A stretch of 64,000 bases of DNA from Pseudomonas abieticivorans (GTDB taxonomy: Bacteria > Pseudomonadota > Gammaproteobacteria > Pseudomonadales > Pseudomonadaceae). This document shows positions 8,680 through 17,517 of the stretch, in pieces; the stretch's first letter is position 1, and each line of letters opens with the position of its first letter. The DNA is taken from NCBI RefSeq assembly GCF_023509015.1, contig NZ_CP094975.1, positions 5,883,501 through 5,947,500 on the forward strand. The letters are read 5' to 3'. Made by a program: the position numbers and the translations under genes. Under the pieces are notes generated by a model. It was given only the letters and a program-made list of their open reading frames with translations, did no database searches and was not told the origin of the DNA.

Positions 8680-9501
8680 TCAAACCATCGACAGAGGCTG
8701 CTTGCGCAACGGCGGCGGGCAGGCCTGATCGATGGCGGCGAGGTCTTGGGCGCTCAAGCGTAGGTTCGCTGCCGCCGCGTTCAGTCGCACATGCTGCGGG
8801 CTCACCGCCTTGGGAATCGCGATGACGCCCTCCTGGCGCAATACCCAGGCCAGGCAGACTTGAGCCGGGGTTACCTGGTGGCGTTCGGCAATCTGCTGGA
8901 ATACCGGCGAGCTGAGCAGTTGCCCGCCCTGGGCGATCGGGCAGTAGGCCATGGTCGGCAAGCGCTGCTCGCGGCTCCAGGGCAGCAGGTCGAACTCGAT
9001 GCCGCGAGCCTGGGGGTTATAGAGCACCTGGTTAGTCGCGCAGTCGGGGTTGGCCAGCGCCTGCAGGTCGGCCACGTCGAAATTGGACACGCCCCAGCGG
9101 CCGATCTTGCCGGCCTCGCGCAGGCGCTCGAAGGCTTCGAGCGTTTCACTCAAGGGGTATTGCCCGCGCCAGTGCAGCAGGTAAAGGTCGATGCAGCCCA
9201 CCCCCAGGCGTTTCAGGCTGCGCTCGCAGGCGGCCACCGTGCCCTGGCGGCTGGCGTTGTGCGGGTAGACCTTGCTGACGATGAACACCTCGTCGTGATG
9301 GCCCCGAATGGCTTCGCCCACCACGCTTTCGGCGCCGCCTTCGCCATACATTTCCGCGGTGTCGATCAACGTCAGGCCCTGGGCGATCCCCAGGCGCAAG
9401 GCGGCCACCTCGTCGCGACGGGCTTCAGGGTTTTCGCCCATCCGCCAGGTGCCCTGGCCGATTACGGGTACGCTTTTACCTGCCAATTCAACAGTGCGCA
9501 T
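8680..9501 (-). CDS. Aldo/keto reductase
   Basis: 273 residues. NADPH-dependent reductase of the AKR superfamily, YeaE/Gcy-like branch. Start at 9501 (MRTVELAGK...) is supported by GGAG seven bases upstream; the reading frame stays open ten codons further without a ribosome site. Catalytic features are visible: D-x-AEMYGEG near residue 47-54 (Asp and Tyr), a Lys in VSKVYP near 75, and a His in YLLHWRG near 107. The substrate is not determinable. It is a single gene, convergent or independent of the toxin-antitoxin pair. Confidence 0.92.
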   Translation of the reverse strand: MRTVELAGKSVPVIGQGTWRMGENPEARRDEVAALRLGIAQGLTLIDTAEMYGEGGAESVVGEAIRGHHDEVFIVSKVYPHNASRQGTVAACERSLKRLGVGCIDLYLLHWRGQYPLSETLEAFERLREAGKIGRWGVSNFDVADLQALANPDCATNQVLYNPQARGIEFDLLPWSREQRLPTMAYCPIAQGGQLLSSPVFQQIAERHQVTPAQVCLAWVLRQEGVIAIPKAVSPQHVRLNAAAANLRLSAQDLAAIDQACPPPLRKQPLSMV

Positions 9502-9552
9502 AAACACTCCAGCGGTGTTGGATGATATCAATCTGGCCTTCTTGCGGGCTGT

Positions 9553-10452
9553 TTAGTTCAACGCGGGCGCCGCTCGTGCGCATTCCATCAGCACATCCTG
9601 CAGCGCCTGGGCTGCGCTGGACAGCTTGTGGTCGGCCAGGCGCATCAAGCCGATGTGGCGCTCGATGCGCGGCTCGTCCAAGGCGATACAGCGCGCGCCC
9701 AATTCGTGCATCTGCTCGATGCACAGGGCCGGCACCGCGCTGACCCCAAGGCCCTTGGCAACCATGCGGCCCACGGTGCTCAACTGGTGGCTTTCAAAGG
9801 CCACGGCGAGCTTGCCGTGCAGCTCGCTCACGCCTTCTTCCAACATAAGGCGCACGGCGGAGGGCCGTTGCAGGGTGATGAAGTCTTCGCTCAACAACTG
9901 CTGCCAGGTGAGGCTCGACAGCTGCGCCAAGGGCGAGTCGGCGGCCACCACGGCGACAAAACGGTCCAGGTAAAAAGGGGTGAACAGCACTGAGCGGCTC
10001 GGGGGCGGCTCAAAACCGATACCCAACTCCACGCGTCGATGGCGCACCATTTCCAACACCTGTTCGTTGATCACATCGTGCACCGCCACGTTGATGCGCG
10101 GGTATCGATCGCGAAACACCTTCAGCGCACCGGGCAACAGGTTGCCGGCGAAGGAGGGCATGGCAGCGATCGAAACCCGGCCCAGTTGTAGGGTGAACTG
10201 CTGGCGCAGCAGTTCTTCGGTGTTGTCCCAGTCAGCCAACAGTTGCCGCGCCAGCGGCAGCAAGGCTTCACCTTCCGGGGTCAGGTTGACGCTGCGGGTG
10301 GTGCGGGCCAACAGCGTGCCGCCCAGGCTTTCTTCCAGGCCCTTGATGGTCAGGCTCAGGGCCGGCTGCGACAGGTGCAGGCGCTCGCCGGCCTGGGCAA
10401 AGCTTAAGGTTTGCGCGACGGCGAGAAAGGCACGAAGCTGCTTGAGGTTCAT
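9553..10452 (-). CDS. LysR-family regulator, probably of the adjacent CoA-transferase operon (DhcR-like)
   Basis: 299 residues, helix-turn-helix at residues about 15-60 (AQAGERLHLSQPALSLTIKGLE), effector domain beyond residue 90. Start at ATG 10452, since the upstream in-frame codons precede the conserved MNLKQLRAFLAVA opening. It faces the two-subunit 3-ketoacid CoA-transferase genes across a 130-base AT-rich gap, the same arrangement as P. aeruginosa DhcR with dhcAB (dehydrocarnitine CoA-transferase, carnitine catabolism). Regulation of that operon is inference from the arrangement. Confidence 0.88.
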   Translation of the reverse strand: MNLKQLRAFLAVAQTLSFAQAGERLHLSQPALSLTIKGLEESLGGTLLARTTRSVNLTPEGEALLPLARQLLADWDNTEELLRQQFTLQLGRVSIAAMPSFAGNLLPGALKVFRDRYPRINVAVHDVINEQVLEMVRHRRVELGIGFEPPPSRSVLFTPFYLDRFVAVVAADSPLAQLSSLTWQQLLSEDFITLQRPSAVRLMLEEGVSELHGKLAVAFESHQLSTVGRMVAKGLGVSAVPALCIEQMHELGARCIALDEPRIERHIGLMRLADHKLSSAAQALQDVLMECARAAPALN

Positions 10453-10582
10453 TGTTTTAAAATCCAAATGAATAGCGCACAAAAACAAAATTAACAAATT
10501 ACTCGTCGCGAGAGAAGATGGCCCTACGCTGCCCGGTAGCTACGCTATGGGTTAAACAACAAACAGAAAAAGGCGAATCGAC

Positions 10583-11281
10583 ATGGCTGGACTCGACAAA
10601 CGAGTAGCAACCTATGAAGAGGCCCTGGCCGGCCTGACCGACGACATGACGGTGCTCAGCGGCGGCTTCGGCTTGTGCGGCATCCCGGAAAACCTGATTG
10701 CGCAGATCAAGCGCATGGGCGTGCGCGGCCTGACCGTGGTGTCCAATAACTGCGGCGTCGATGGCTTTGGCCTGGGCGTGCTGCTGGAAGACCGGCAGAT
10801 CCGCAAGATGATCGCCTCCTACGTGGGCGAGAACGCCCTGTTCGAGCGTCAGTTGCTCGATGGCGAGTTGGAAGTGGACCTCACCCCCCAAGGCACCCTG
10901 GCCGAGAAGCTGCGTGCCGGCGGTGCCGGCATTCCGGCGTTCTACACCGCTACCGGCTACGGCACGCCGGTGGCCGAGGGCAAGGAGGTGCGTGAATTCA
11001 ACGGCCGCAAGTACATCCTGGAAGAGGCCATCACCGGCGACTTCGCCATCGTCAAGGGCTGGAAGGCCGACCACTTCGGCAACGTGGTGTACCGCCATAC
11101 CGCGCAGAACTTCAACCCGCTGGCGGCCACCGCCGGGCGCATCACCGTGGTCGAGGTCGAGGAGATCGTCGAGCCGGGCGTGTTGCTGCCCAGCGAGATT
11201 CACACCCCGGGCATCTATGTGGATAGGGTCATTGTTGGCCAGTTCGAGAAGCGCATCGAAAAACGCACGCTCAAAGCCTGA
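10583..11281 (+). CDS. 3-ketoacid CoA-transferase subunit A
   Basis: 232 residues. Moves CoA from succinyl-CoA (or acetyl-CoA) to acetoacetate or a related 3-keto acid, allowing it to enter central metabolism. The family I glycine motif [13 protein letters not shown] is near residue 28, and [12 protein letters not shown] near 54; length matches AtoD/ScoA/DhcA alpha subunits. It is followed 29 bases later by the B subunit. With the divergent LysR regulator the set looks like dhcA (dehydrocarnitine CoA-transferase), but acetoacetate as the substrate cannot be excluded, particularly because a fatty acid transporter follows. Confidence 0.93.
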   Translation: MAGLDKRVATYEEALAGLTDDMTVLSGGFGLCGIPENLIAQIKRMGVRGLTVVSNNCGVDGFGLGVLLEDRQIRKMIASYVGENALFERQLLDGELEVDLTPQGTLAEKLRAGGAGIPAFYTATGYGTPVAEGKEVREFNGRKYILEEAITGDFAIVKGWKADHFGNVVYRHTAQNFNPLAATAGRITVVEVEEIVEPGVLLPSEIHTPGIYVDRVIVGQFEKRIEKRTLKA

Positions 11282-11310
11282 GCCCGAACAAGAACAACGA
11301 GGATGTGAAC

Positions 11311-11967
11311 ATGGCACTTTCCCGCGAACAAATGGCCCAGCGCGTGGCCCGCGAGCTTAAAGACGGTTACTACGTGAACCTGGGCATCGGTATCCCGACC
11401 CTGGTGGCCAACTACGTGCCCGACGACATCGACGTGATGTTGCAATCGGAAAACGGCCTGCTGGGCATGGGCGAATTCCCCACCCAAGACACGATCGATG
11501 CCGACATGATCAACGCCGGCAAACAAACGGTCACCGCGCGCAAGGGCGCCTCGATCTTTGATTCGGCCCAGTCGTTCGCGATGATCCGCGGCGGCCATGT
11601 CGACCTGACCGTGCTGGGCGCCTTCGAGGTGGACGTGCACGGCAACATCGCCTCCTGGATGATCCCCGGCAAGCTGATCAAGGGCATGGGCGGGGCGATG
11701 GACCTGGTGGCAGGGGCCGACAACATCATCGTCACCATGACCCACGCCTCCAAAGACGGCGAGTCCAAGTTGCTGCCCCAGTGCAGCTTGCCACTGACCG
11801 GCGCCGGCTGTATCCGCAAGGTGCTGACGGACCTGGCCTACCTTGAAATTGAAGACGGCGCCTTCATCCTGCGCGAACGGGCGCCGGGGATCAGCGTCGA
11901 GGAAATCGTCGCCAAGACCGCCGGCAAGCTGATCGTTCCCGAGCACGTGCCGGAGATGACTTTCTAA
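11311..11967 (+). CDS. 3-ketoacid CoA-transferase subunit B
   Basis: 218 residues. Carries the catalytic glutamate of class I CoA-transferases, in the SENGLLGMG motif near residue 48-56 (Glu forms the glutamyl-CoA thioester). Start at 11311 is chosen because GAGG sits eight bases upstream; the GTG two codons earlier has poor spacing. Forms a heterotetramer with the A subunit encoded just upstream. A palindrome that may end or attenuate transcription lies 20 bases downstream of the stop, before atoE. Confidence 0.94.
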   Translation: MALSREQMAQRVARELKDGYYVNLGIGIPTLVANYVPDDIDVMLQSENGLLGMGEFPTQDTIDADMINAGKQTVTARKGASIFDSAQSFAMIRGGHVDLTVLGAFEVDVHGNIASWMIPGKLIKGMGGAMDLVAGADNIIVTMTHASKDGESKLLPQCSLPLTGAGCIRKVLTDLAYLEIEDGAFILRERAPGISVEEIVAKTAGKLIVPEHVPEMTF

Positions 11968-11986
11968 AAAAGCACCACGTCGACTC

Positions 11987-12055
11987 CTGTGGGAGCACGG
12001 CAAGCCTGCGATGGGCCTTCAAGGGCGCCATCGCAGGCCTGCCGTGCTCCCACAG
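11987..12055. repeat. Palindromic intergenic element (TGTGGGAGCACGGC family), possible terminator or attenuator
   Basis: Left arm 11987-12014 (CTGTGGGAGCACGGCAAGCC...) and right arm 12028-12055 are near-perfect reverse complements of 28 bases separated by 13 bases. Elements with this TGTGGGAGC start are repeated in fluorescent Pseudomonas intergenic spaces. It lies between the CoA-transferase and atoE, so it could lower read-through or protect the upstream mRNA; there is no U-tract. Confidence 0.85.
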
Positions 12056-12109
12056 TGGTACCGGTTACACCCGTTTGAACCTCATAATAAATTCAAGAAA
12101 GGTACCCCC

Positions 12110-13528
12110 ATGACCGCTGTCGTCGAAGAGAGCCGCTACGCGCGTTTTGCCCTGCGCTGCTCCAGTTGGGCCGAGCGCTGGTTCCCCGATTCCTGGGTAT
12201 TTGCCGCGGTCGCCGTGATCGTGGTGGCGCTGGCGGCAATGGCCATCGGTGCCAAGCCCCTGGAAACCGCCACCGCGTTTGGCGATGGTTTCTGGAGCCT
12301 GATCCCGTTCACCATGCAAATGGCCTTTGTGGTGATCGGCGGCTACGTGGTGGCCAGTTCGCCGCCGGCGGTCAAACTGATCGATCGCCTGGCGCGCATT
12401 CCGCGCAATGGCCGTTCGGCGGTGGCGTGGGTGGCGCTGATTTCGATGCTCGCCTCGCTGCTCAACTGGGGCCTGTCGCTGGTGTTCGGCGGGTTGCTGG
12501 TACGCGCCCTGGCACGGCGCACCGACCTGCGCATGGACTACCGCGCCGCCGGTGCGGCCGCCTACCTGGGCCTGGGCGCGGTGTGGGCCTTGGGCCTGTC
12601 GTCGTCGGCTGCGCAGCTGCAGGCCAACCCTGCCAGTTTGCCACCCTCGATCCTGGCGATCACCGGGGTGATCCCGTTCACCCAGACCATCTTCCTCTGG
12701 CAGTCGGGTGTGCTGCTGGCCGTGCTGGTGGTGGCCTCGTTGATCATCGCCTACGCCACCGCGCCGGGCCCGGCCACGGCGCGAGATGCCAAGGCCTGCG
12801 GCATCGACCCAAGCTTCAGCCTGCCGGCCTCACCGCCCCGCACCCGCCCCGGCGAGTGGCTGGAATACAGCCCGTTGCTGATCATTTTGATGGTGCTGCT
12901 GGCGGCGGGCTGGTTGTTCCATGAGTTTTCCAGCAAGCCTGCGATCACCGCGATCTCGGGGCTCAACACCTATAACTTCCTGTTCATCATGCTCGGCGCG
13001 TTGCTGCACTGGCGCCCGCGCAGCTTCCTGGATGCGGTGGCCCGTGCGGTGCCGACCACCACCGGGGTGCTGATCCAGTTCCCGCTGTACGGCTCGATCG
13101 CCGCGATCCTGACCACGGTCAAGGGCAGCGACGCGCAAACCCTGGCGCACCACATCTCGACGTTTTTCGTGCAGATTGCCTCCCACGATACCTATGCGCT
13201 GCTGATGGGCGTGTACTCGGCCATCCTCGGGTTCTTCATCCCGTCGGGGGGTGGCAAGTGGATCATCGAGGCACCGTACGTGATGCAGGTGGCCAACGAC
13301 CTGAAGTACCACCTGGGCTGGGCGGTGCAGATCTACAACGCCGCCGAGGCGCTGCCCAACCTGATCAATCCGTTCTATATGCTGCCGCTGCTCGGCGTGC
13401 TGGGGCTCAAGGCGCGGGACCTGATCGGTTTCTCGTTCGTGCAACTGCTGGTGCATGTGCCGTTGGTGCTGTTTTTGCTGTGGGCGTTGGGCACGACGTT
13501 GGCGTACGTGCCGCCCGTAATGCCTTAG
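12110..13528 (+). CDS. atoE: Short-chain fatty acid transporter, AtoE family
   Basis: 472 residues, almost entirely hydrophobic with roughly ten or more membrane helices. The IPFTMQMAFVVIGGYVVASSPP segment (residues about 64-85), the NWGLSLVFGGLL stretch and FFIPSGGGKWIIEAPYVM near residue 385 are diagnostic of the AtoE/TIGR00366 family. These import short-chain acids such as acetoacetate or butyrate. Start at 12110 follows AGAAAGGT. Located 142 bases after the CoA-transferase B gene on the same strand, consistent with uptake followed by CoA activation. Confidence 0.93.
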   Translation: MTAVVEESRYARFALRCSSWAERWFPDSWVFAAVAVIVVALAAMAIGAKPLETATAFGDGFWSLIPFTMQMAFVVIGGYVVASSPPAVKLIDRLARIPRNGRSAVAWVALISMLASLLNWGLSLVFGGLLVRALARRTDLRMDYRAAGAAAYLGLGAVWALGLSSSAAQLQANPASLPPSILAITGVIPFTQTIFLWQSGVLLAVLVVASLIIAYATAPGPATARDAKACGIDPSFSLPASPPRTRPGEWLEYSPLLIILMVLLAAGWLFHEFSSKPAITAISGLNTYNFLFIMLGALLHWRPRSFLDAVARAVPTTTGVLIQFPLYGSIAAILTTVKGSDAQTLAHHISTFFVQIASHDTYALLMGVYSAILGFFIPSGGGKWIIEAPYVMQVANDLKYHLGWAVQIYNAAEALPNLINPFYMLPLLGVLGLKARDLIGFSFVQLLVHVPLVLFLLWALGTTLAYVPPVMP

Positions 13529-13571
13529 GCCAGAGGTTGCACGCAAGGCCGCCGAATGGGATATTCCACGC

Positions 13572-14393
13572 ATGGAAAACTCCCGTTTCTGGCGCGACCC
13601 AGCCGTCCCATTCATCGAAGCCCGTGACGTCCTTGACGGCCGTCACGTGTGCTACGCCCGCCATTCCCACGAATCCTTTTCCATCGGCGCGATCGTCTCG
13701 GGGCACAGTACCTACCTCAATGGCCGCGCCCGGCACCGGGTGGGGCAGGGCACGGTGGTAGTGATGAACCCCGGCGACGTGCATGCCTGCAATCCCTTGC
13801 AGGACCAGCCCTGGGCCTACCGCATGCTGTACCTGGACACGCCGTGGCTGACCGAGTTGCAGCACCAAATGGGGCTGGGCGCCCATCAGGACCTGCGCAC
13901 GTTCGCCACCACCCACAGTGACGACCCGCGCTTGTTCGCCGGGTTGAACGGGCTGTATGCCACCTTGACCAACGCCGACCTGGCGCCGTTGGCCAAGCAC
14001 AGCGCCACGATCGAGTTTTTTACCCTGGCCCAGCAATGCCTGGACCCTTTGCCGCAGCGGGCCGTGCTGGCCCACGACAAATTGGGCCGGGCTGCCGACT
14101 TCATCCGCGCCAATTGCACCGGTGAGGTCACGTTAGCAGAGATCTGCAGCGTCGCGCAGTTGTCGCCCTCATACCTGATTCGCGCGTTCAAGCAGCAGTA
14201 CGGCCTGACGCCCCATGGCTACCTGACCGATTGCCGCATTCAGTTTGCCCGCGCCCAGCTGCGCCGTGGCCGGGCCATCGCCGAGGCGGCCCTGGACGCC
14301 GGGTTCGCCGACCAGGCTCACCTGCAGCGGGTGTTCAAGCAGCACCTGGCGGCCACGCCCGGGCATTACCGCGCTCACTCCAGCATCAGGTAG
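13572..14393 (+). CDS. AraC-family transcriptional regulator
   Basis: 273 residues. N-terminal AraC-type cupin sensor (about residues 15-150, with ARHSHESFSIGAIVSG and the conserved VMNPGDVHAC turn) and two helix-turn-helix motifs in the C-terminal 100 residues (LAEICSVAQLSPSYLIRAFK and IAEAALDAGFADQAHLQRVF). AraC proteins with this architecture often control an adjacent LysE-type exporter; here the next gene, a LysE homologue on the opposite strand, overlaps its 3' end by 19 bases. Target and ligand are inferred only by position. Confidence 0.92.
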   Translation: MENSRFWRDPAVPFIEARDVLDGRHVCYARHSHESFSIGAIVSGHSTYLNGRARHRVGQGTVVVMNPGDVHACNPLQDQPWAYRMLYLDTPWLTELQHQMGLGAHQDLRTFATTHSDDPRLFAGLNGLYATLTNADLAPLAKHSATIEFFTLAQQCLDPLPQRAVLAHDKLGRAADFIRANCTGEVTLAEICSVAQLSPSYLIRAFKQQYGLTPHGYLTDCRIQFARAQLRRGRAIAEAALDAGFADQAHLQRVFKQHLAATPGHYRAHSSIR

Positions 14394-14962
14394 GCCGCGC
14401 AGCCGGCCAGCAGCAACGCCAGCAGCCGATTGAACAGGCGCACGCTGGAGGCCTTGCGCAGGTATTCGCGGATAAAACTGCCGGCCCAGGCCCAACAGGC
14501 GATCGACAGGTAGCACACCACGAAATAGATCAGCGCGAAGCGCCCGATCAGGCCGGCATCACCGTCAGCGACAAATGCGCCCATGCCGGCCACGCAAGCC
14601 AACCATGCCTTGGGGTTGAGCCACTGCATCAAGGCACCGTAGCCAAACGAGGGCGGTGGGCTGTTGTCGCCCTGGCCTAGCTGGCCGTTGTCGCGGGCCA
14701 GGCGCCAGGCCAGGTACAGCAGAAAGACCACGCCGGCCCAACGGATCGCCTCGGTCAACCCCGGCCACAGGTCCAGCAACTCGTGCAAGCCCAGCCCCGT
14801 GAGCACCAGCAGCACGGTGAACCCCGCGGTGGCCCCGGTGACATGCTTGAGGCTGGCGCGCAGGCCGTGCCGGGCGCCGCTGTTGAGGGCGACGATATTG
14901 ACCGGGCCCGGGCTGATGGAGGAGGCCAGCGCGAAGGCGGCCATGGACAGGTAAAGGCTCAT
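14375..14962 (-). CDS. LysE/RhtB-family amino-acid exporter
   Basis: 195 residues with six predicted membrane helices. The opening SISPGPVNIVALNSGARHG matches the LysE signature (PGP followed by a polar segment), and LMQWLNPKAWLACVAGMGAF near residue 110-130 is the conserved NPK segment. The family exports amino acids or their derivatives by proton antiport. The gene is convergent with the AraC regulator and shares 19 bases with its 3' end. Substrate unknown. Confidence 0.91.
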   Translation of the reverse strand: MSLYLSMAAFALASSISPGPVNIVALNSGARHGLRASLKHVTGATAGFTVLLVLTGLGLHELLDLWPGLTEAIRWAGVVFLLYLAWRLARDNGQLGQGDNSPPPSFGYGALMQWLNPKAWLACVAGMGAFVADGDAGLIGRFALIYFVVCYLSIACWAWAGSFIREYLRKASSVRLFNRLLALLLAGCAAYLMLE

Positions 14963-15030
14963 GCTTGACTACCGGATCGAGGAACATGAGCCCACGGTAA
15001 GGTGCCTGGCGCCTGCGGTATTGAAGGAAA

Positions 15031-15360
15031 TTACCCTGCGCAAGGCGAGATATAGGCCCGCTCTACTTTTGCCACCCGGGTGATGCACGCCTGGTACCAC
15101 CGTGCTCGGCCTTTGTCGCGAATGGCGGCGTGTTCGGCGTGGTGTTTCCAGGCCAGGATGGCGGCCTCGTTTTGCCAATAGGACACGGTAATGCCCAGCC
15201 CTTGGGCGTCCCTCGCCGACTCGATTCCCAAGTAGCCAGGTTGTTGGCTGGCAAGGTCGACCATGTGCGCGGCGGCCTGGCCGTAGCCATCGTCGATGTC
15301 GGTGCGCTGCGAGGTGAAGATCACCGCATAGTAAGGGGGCGCAGGTGCGTTCAGGAACAT
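15031..15360 (-). CDS. Antibiotic biosynthesis monooxygenase (ABM) domain protein
   Basis: 109 residues with one ferredoxin-like ABM fold: YYAVIFTSQRTDIDDGYG, PGYLGIESARDAQGLGITVSYWQNEAAILAWKHHAEH are the recognisable blocks (residues about 10-85). Such small proteins act as cofactorless monooxygenases or haem/quinone-handling enzymes; function here is unknown. Its ATG overlaps the TGA of the upstream glutamine-amidotransferase-like gene by one base (TGATG), so the two are almost certainly co-translated. Confidence 0.85.
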   Translation of the reverse strand: MFLNAPAPPYYAVIFTSQRTDIDDGYGQAAAHMVDLASQQPGYLGIESARDAQGLGITVSYWQNEAAILAWKHHAEHAAIRDKGRARWYQACITRVAKVERAYISPCAG

Positions 15361-16067
15361 CAGCGGGCCTCCCGGTAACGGCCGGCCGCTTGCACCAGCG
15401 CGGCCACCAGCGGTGGCGTATGCCCGGCCAATGCGGCGCGTTCGGGTTGGAACAGGGTGGCCAGGAAAAACCTGTGCCCGGCCAACTCCACGGCACGGAT
15501 CTCATTGTTTTCATCCCGCCCGCTGACCCGCAAAGGGCCGGCGGTGAGTGCCTCGGCAAACGCTGGGTTGATGCCGAAATTGCACCGGTAGCCTTCATCC
15601 GTGGACGTGCAGCCGTAAGCCTGGGCCATGGCTGAGCCTGGGGTCAGGCGGATCTGCTGGCGTGCTTCCACCAGCGAGCAACTCAGGCGGCTGATGACGG
15701 TGCGCGGCGCATCCGGGGCGGTCTCGCCGTGTTCGGCATCTTGCCAGCCGAGGACGTTGCGGGCGTATTCGAGCAGCGCATGCTGAAAGCCGCCGCAGGT
15801 GCCCAAAAACGGAATCCCATTGACCCGCGCATGGCCGATGGCCTGCAGCGCGGCCTCGGTGTCGCGATAGGGGCTGGCGGGCACGCACCAGATCGCGTCA
15901 AAGCCCTCCAGCGTGTCGATGGCATCGGTTGCCAGCCAATGAGCCTGCAGGGCAAGGCCCGTCTGTTCGGCCGCCATGGGCAGGGCGCGGTCGATGGCGC
16001 GGTGGGCGGTGACCGTTTCATCGTAATCGCCTATCAAAGCAATCTTCAGGGGGGTGGCAAATGGCAT
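15360..16067 (-). CDS. CTP-synthase C-terminal-like (glutamine amidotransferase fold) protein, Cys version of a '(seleno)protein' family
   Basis: 235 residues. It has the class I glutamine amidotransferase fold with a nucleophile-elbow Cys91 in FLGTCGGFQHALLEY. The position that normally holds the catalytic His in HPE reads QPE (LFQPER, near residue 205), so a normal glutaminase triad is absent. This matches the group often annotated 'CTP synthase C-terminal region-related (seleno)protein', in which some members use selenocysteine at the elbow; here it is a plain Cys codon. Start at 16067 (MPFATPLKIALIGDYDE); the open frame further upstream overlaps the divergent LysR and is not coding. Followed by an ABM gene with TGATG coupling. 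Confidence 0.85.
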   Translation of the reverse strand: MPFATPLKIALIGDYDETVTAHRAIDRALPMAAEQTGLALQAHWLATDAIDTLEGFDAIWCVPASPYRDTEAALQAIGHARVNGIPFLGTCGGFQHALLEYARNVLGWQDAEHGETAPDAPRTVISRLSCSLVEARQQIRLTPGSAMAQAYGCTSTDEGYRCNFGINPAFAEALTAGPLRVSGRDENNEIRAVELAGHRFFLATLFQPERAALAGHTPPLVAALVQAAGRYREAR

Positions 16068-16166
16068 CGGCTGATCCTTCAGGGGGCTTGTGGGACAACA
16101 GGTGGCCACTATAATGGGGCGCCGATGCAATCGACATTGGCATCCGTGCAGAGTATTCGTGCAGCC

Positions 16167-17021
16167 ATGCAATATCGACTCAATCACACCGACCTGTGCC
16201 TGGTGCTGGCGCTGGTGCGCGGGCGCACCCTGGCCCGCGCCGCCGACCTGCTGCTGGTGGACGTGTCGACGGTGTTTCGCAGCGTGCGCAAGCTTGAGGC
16301 GGCGCTGGGCAATGCGTTGTTCGACAAGAGCCGCGCCGGTTATTTGCCCACCGCACTGGCGTTGAGCCTGGCCGCCCAGGCCGAGCGTGCCGAAGCCGCG
16401 CTGGGGGTGGCCCAGGTTAGTGTCGAGCAAGGGGGCGAAGTGGTCAGCGGCACGGTCCGCCTGACCTGCACGGACGCTGTACTGCACACCCTGGTACTGC
16501 CCGCACTGGCGACGTTCATGCCTGCCTACCCCGCCCTGACATTGGAGCTGACCACCTCCAATGCCTTCGTCAACTTGACCCGTCGCGATGCCGATATCGC
16601 TGTGCGCCTGACCGACTCGCCGCCTGAGCACCTGGTGGGCAAACGGCTGACCGGCGTGTGCTATCGGCTGTGCAGCAGCGAGGCGTATTGGCAAACCATG
16701 GGTCAGCGAACGCTGACCGAACTGACCTGGGTCGGCCCGGACGACTTTCTACCCGACCACCCCAGCGTCGTCTGGCGGCGCCTGCACTGGCCGGGCGTGA
16801 CCCCTGGCTACCGCTGCAATTCGATGTTGTCGGTGGCGCAACTGGTGCGGGCCGGTTTGGGGGTGGCGGTGCTGCCGGATTTTCTGTGCGCGGGCTTGAA
16901 ACTGATCGGCGAACCACTGGCCGGGTGCGACAGTGCACTGTGGTTGTTGACGCGGCCCGAGTGCCGCAACCTGCGGTCGGTGGTGACGTTGTTCAATGAA
17001 TTGGGGCGGGCCATTGGCTAG
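16167..17021 (+). CDS. LysR-family transcriptional regulator
   Basis: 284 residues from ATG 16167 (MQYRLNHTDLCLVLALV); an in-frame ATG at 16125 with GGGG six bases upstream is a plausible alternative. Helix-turn-helix at about residues 18-60 (ARAADLLLVDVSTVFRSVRKLE), effector domain from about residue 90. It is divergent from the GAT-like/ABM gene pair with about 100 bases between the start codons, so it is their likely regulator. No ligand can be inferred. Confidence 0.88.
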   Translation: MQYRLNHTDLCLVLALVRGRTLARAADLLLVDVSTVFRSVRKLEAALGNALFDKSRAGYLPTALALSLAAQAERAEAALGVAQVSVEQGGEVVSGTVRLTCTDAVLHTLVLPALATFMPAYPALTLELTTSNAFVNLTRRDADIAVRLTDSPPEHLVGKRLTGVCYRLCSSEAYWQTMGQRTLTELTWVGPDDFLPDHPSVVWRRLHWPGVTPGYRCNSMLSVAQLVRAGLGVAVLPDFLCAGLKLIGEPLAGCDSALWLLTRPECRNLRSVVTLFNELGRAIG

Positions 17022-17071
17022 GCAGCCCGCCCCATCGTCTGTGTGACAAAGAGGGCTGGGAGCGTTTTCAA

Positions 17072-17389
17072 TCACGGCGTCTTGCGTTCACTCGAAGAGC
17101 TGTCCGGCTTGACCGTGGAGTTGCCCATTGAACTGCCCTCGGCATTGCCCGAGCCTTGTGGCTTGATCTTCACCGTGCCGCTTTCACCCGGCGCGCGTGG
17201 CGTTGCCGAGCCATCGGCATTGCCGTTTTCCATGCGCGTGCCGGTACCCGAAGGCACGCCGATTTCGGCAGGTACGGTTCCGGTTGCAGCCGGGTTGGTC
17301 GGGCCGGTGCTGTCATCGGCCAAGGCCGGCAGGGCGCTGGCGCCCAGCAGTGCAGTCAGGGCCAGGGTGGCCCAGTGAACGGTGTTCAT
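17072..17389 (-). CDS. Small secreted low-complexity protein
   Basis: 105 residues. N-terminal signal peptide with a clear A-x-A cleavage site (LPALADD near residue 25). The mature 80 residues are Gly-, Ser-, Thr- and Pro-rich (GTGTRMENGNADGSATPR, GSGNAEGSSMGNST) with no recognisable domain, and probably disordered. AAGGAGAATCGCC precedes the start codon, a strong ribosome site. Function unknown; similar short secreted proteins are common and poorly described in Pseudomonas. Confidence 0.7.
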   Translation of the reverse strand: MNTVHWATLALTALLGASALPALADDSTGPTNPAATGTVPAEIGVPSGTGTRMENGNADGSATPRAPGESGTVKIKPQGSGNAEGSSMGNSTVKPDSSSSERKTP

Positions 17390-17482
17390 GGCGATTCTCC
17401 TTGAGCAAGTCGCTACACAGGTTTGGCTGCCAGGCCCCGCCAGAGGTGCCCGGCAGTCGACCAGCGGTCGTGTACAGGACCA

Positions 17483-17511
17483 TTGACAGCCGTTTGCCGG
17501 CAGGCTAAGTT
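17483..17511 (+). promoter_or_regulatory. Candidate promoter of the ilvA attenuator transcript
   Basis: A perfect -35 hexamer TTGACA at 17483-17488 is followed after 17 bases by TAAGTT at 17506-17511, a weak -10. Transcription from here would begin very close to the leader-peptide ATG at 17518, making that peptide nearly or fully leaderless. The -35 is convincing, the -10 is not. Confidence 0.4.
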
Positions 17512-17517
17512 CAGCCC

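Noticed and set aside
15360..16694. Long N-terminal extension of the glutamine-amidotransferase-like gene
   Set aside because: It overlaps the divergent LysR gene; the family begins at 16067.
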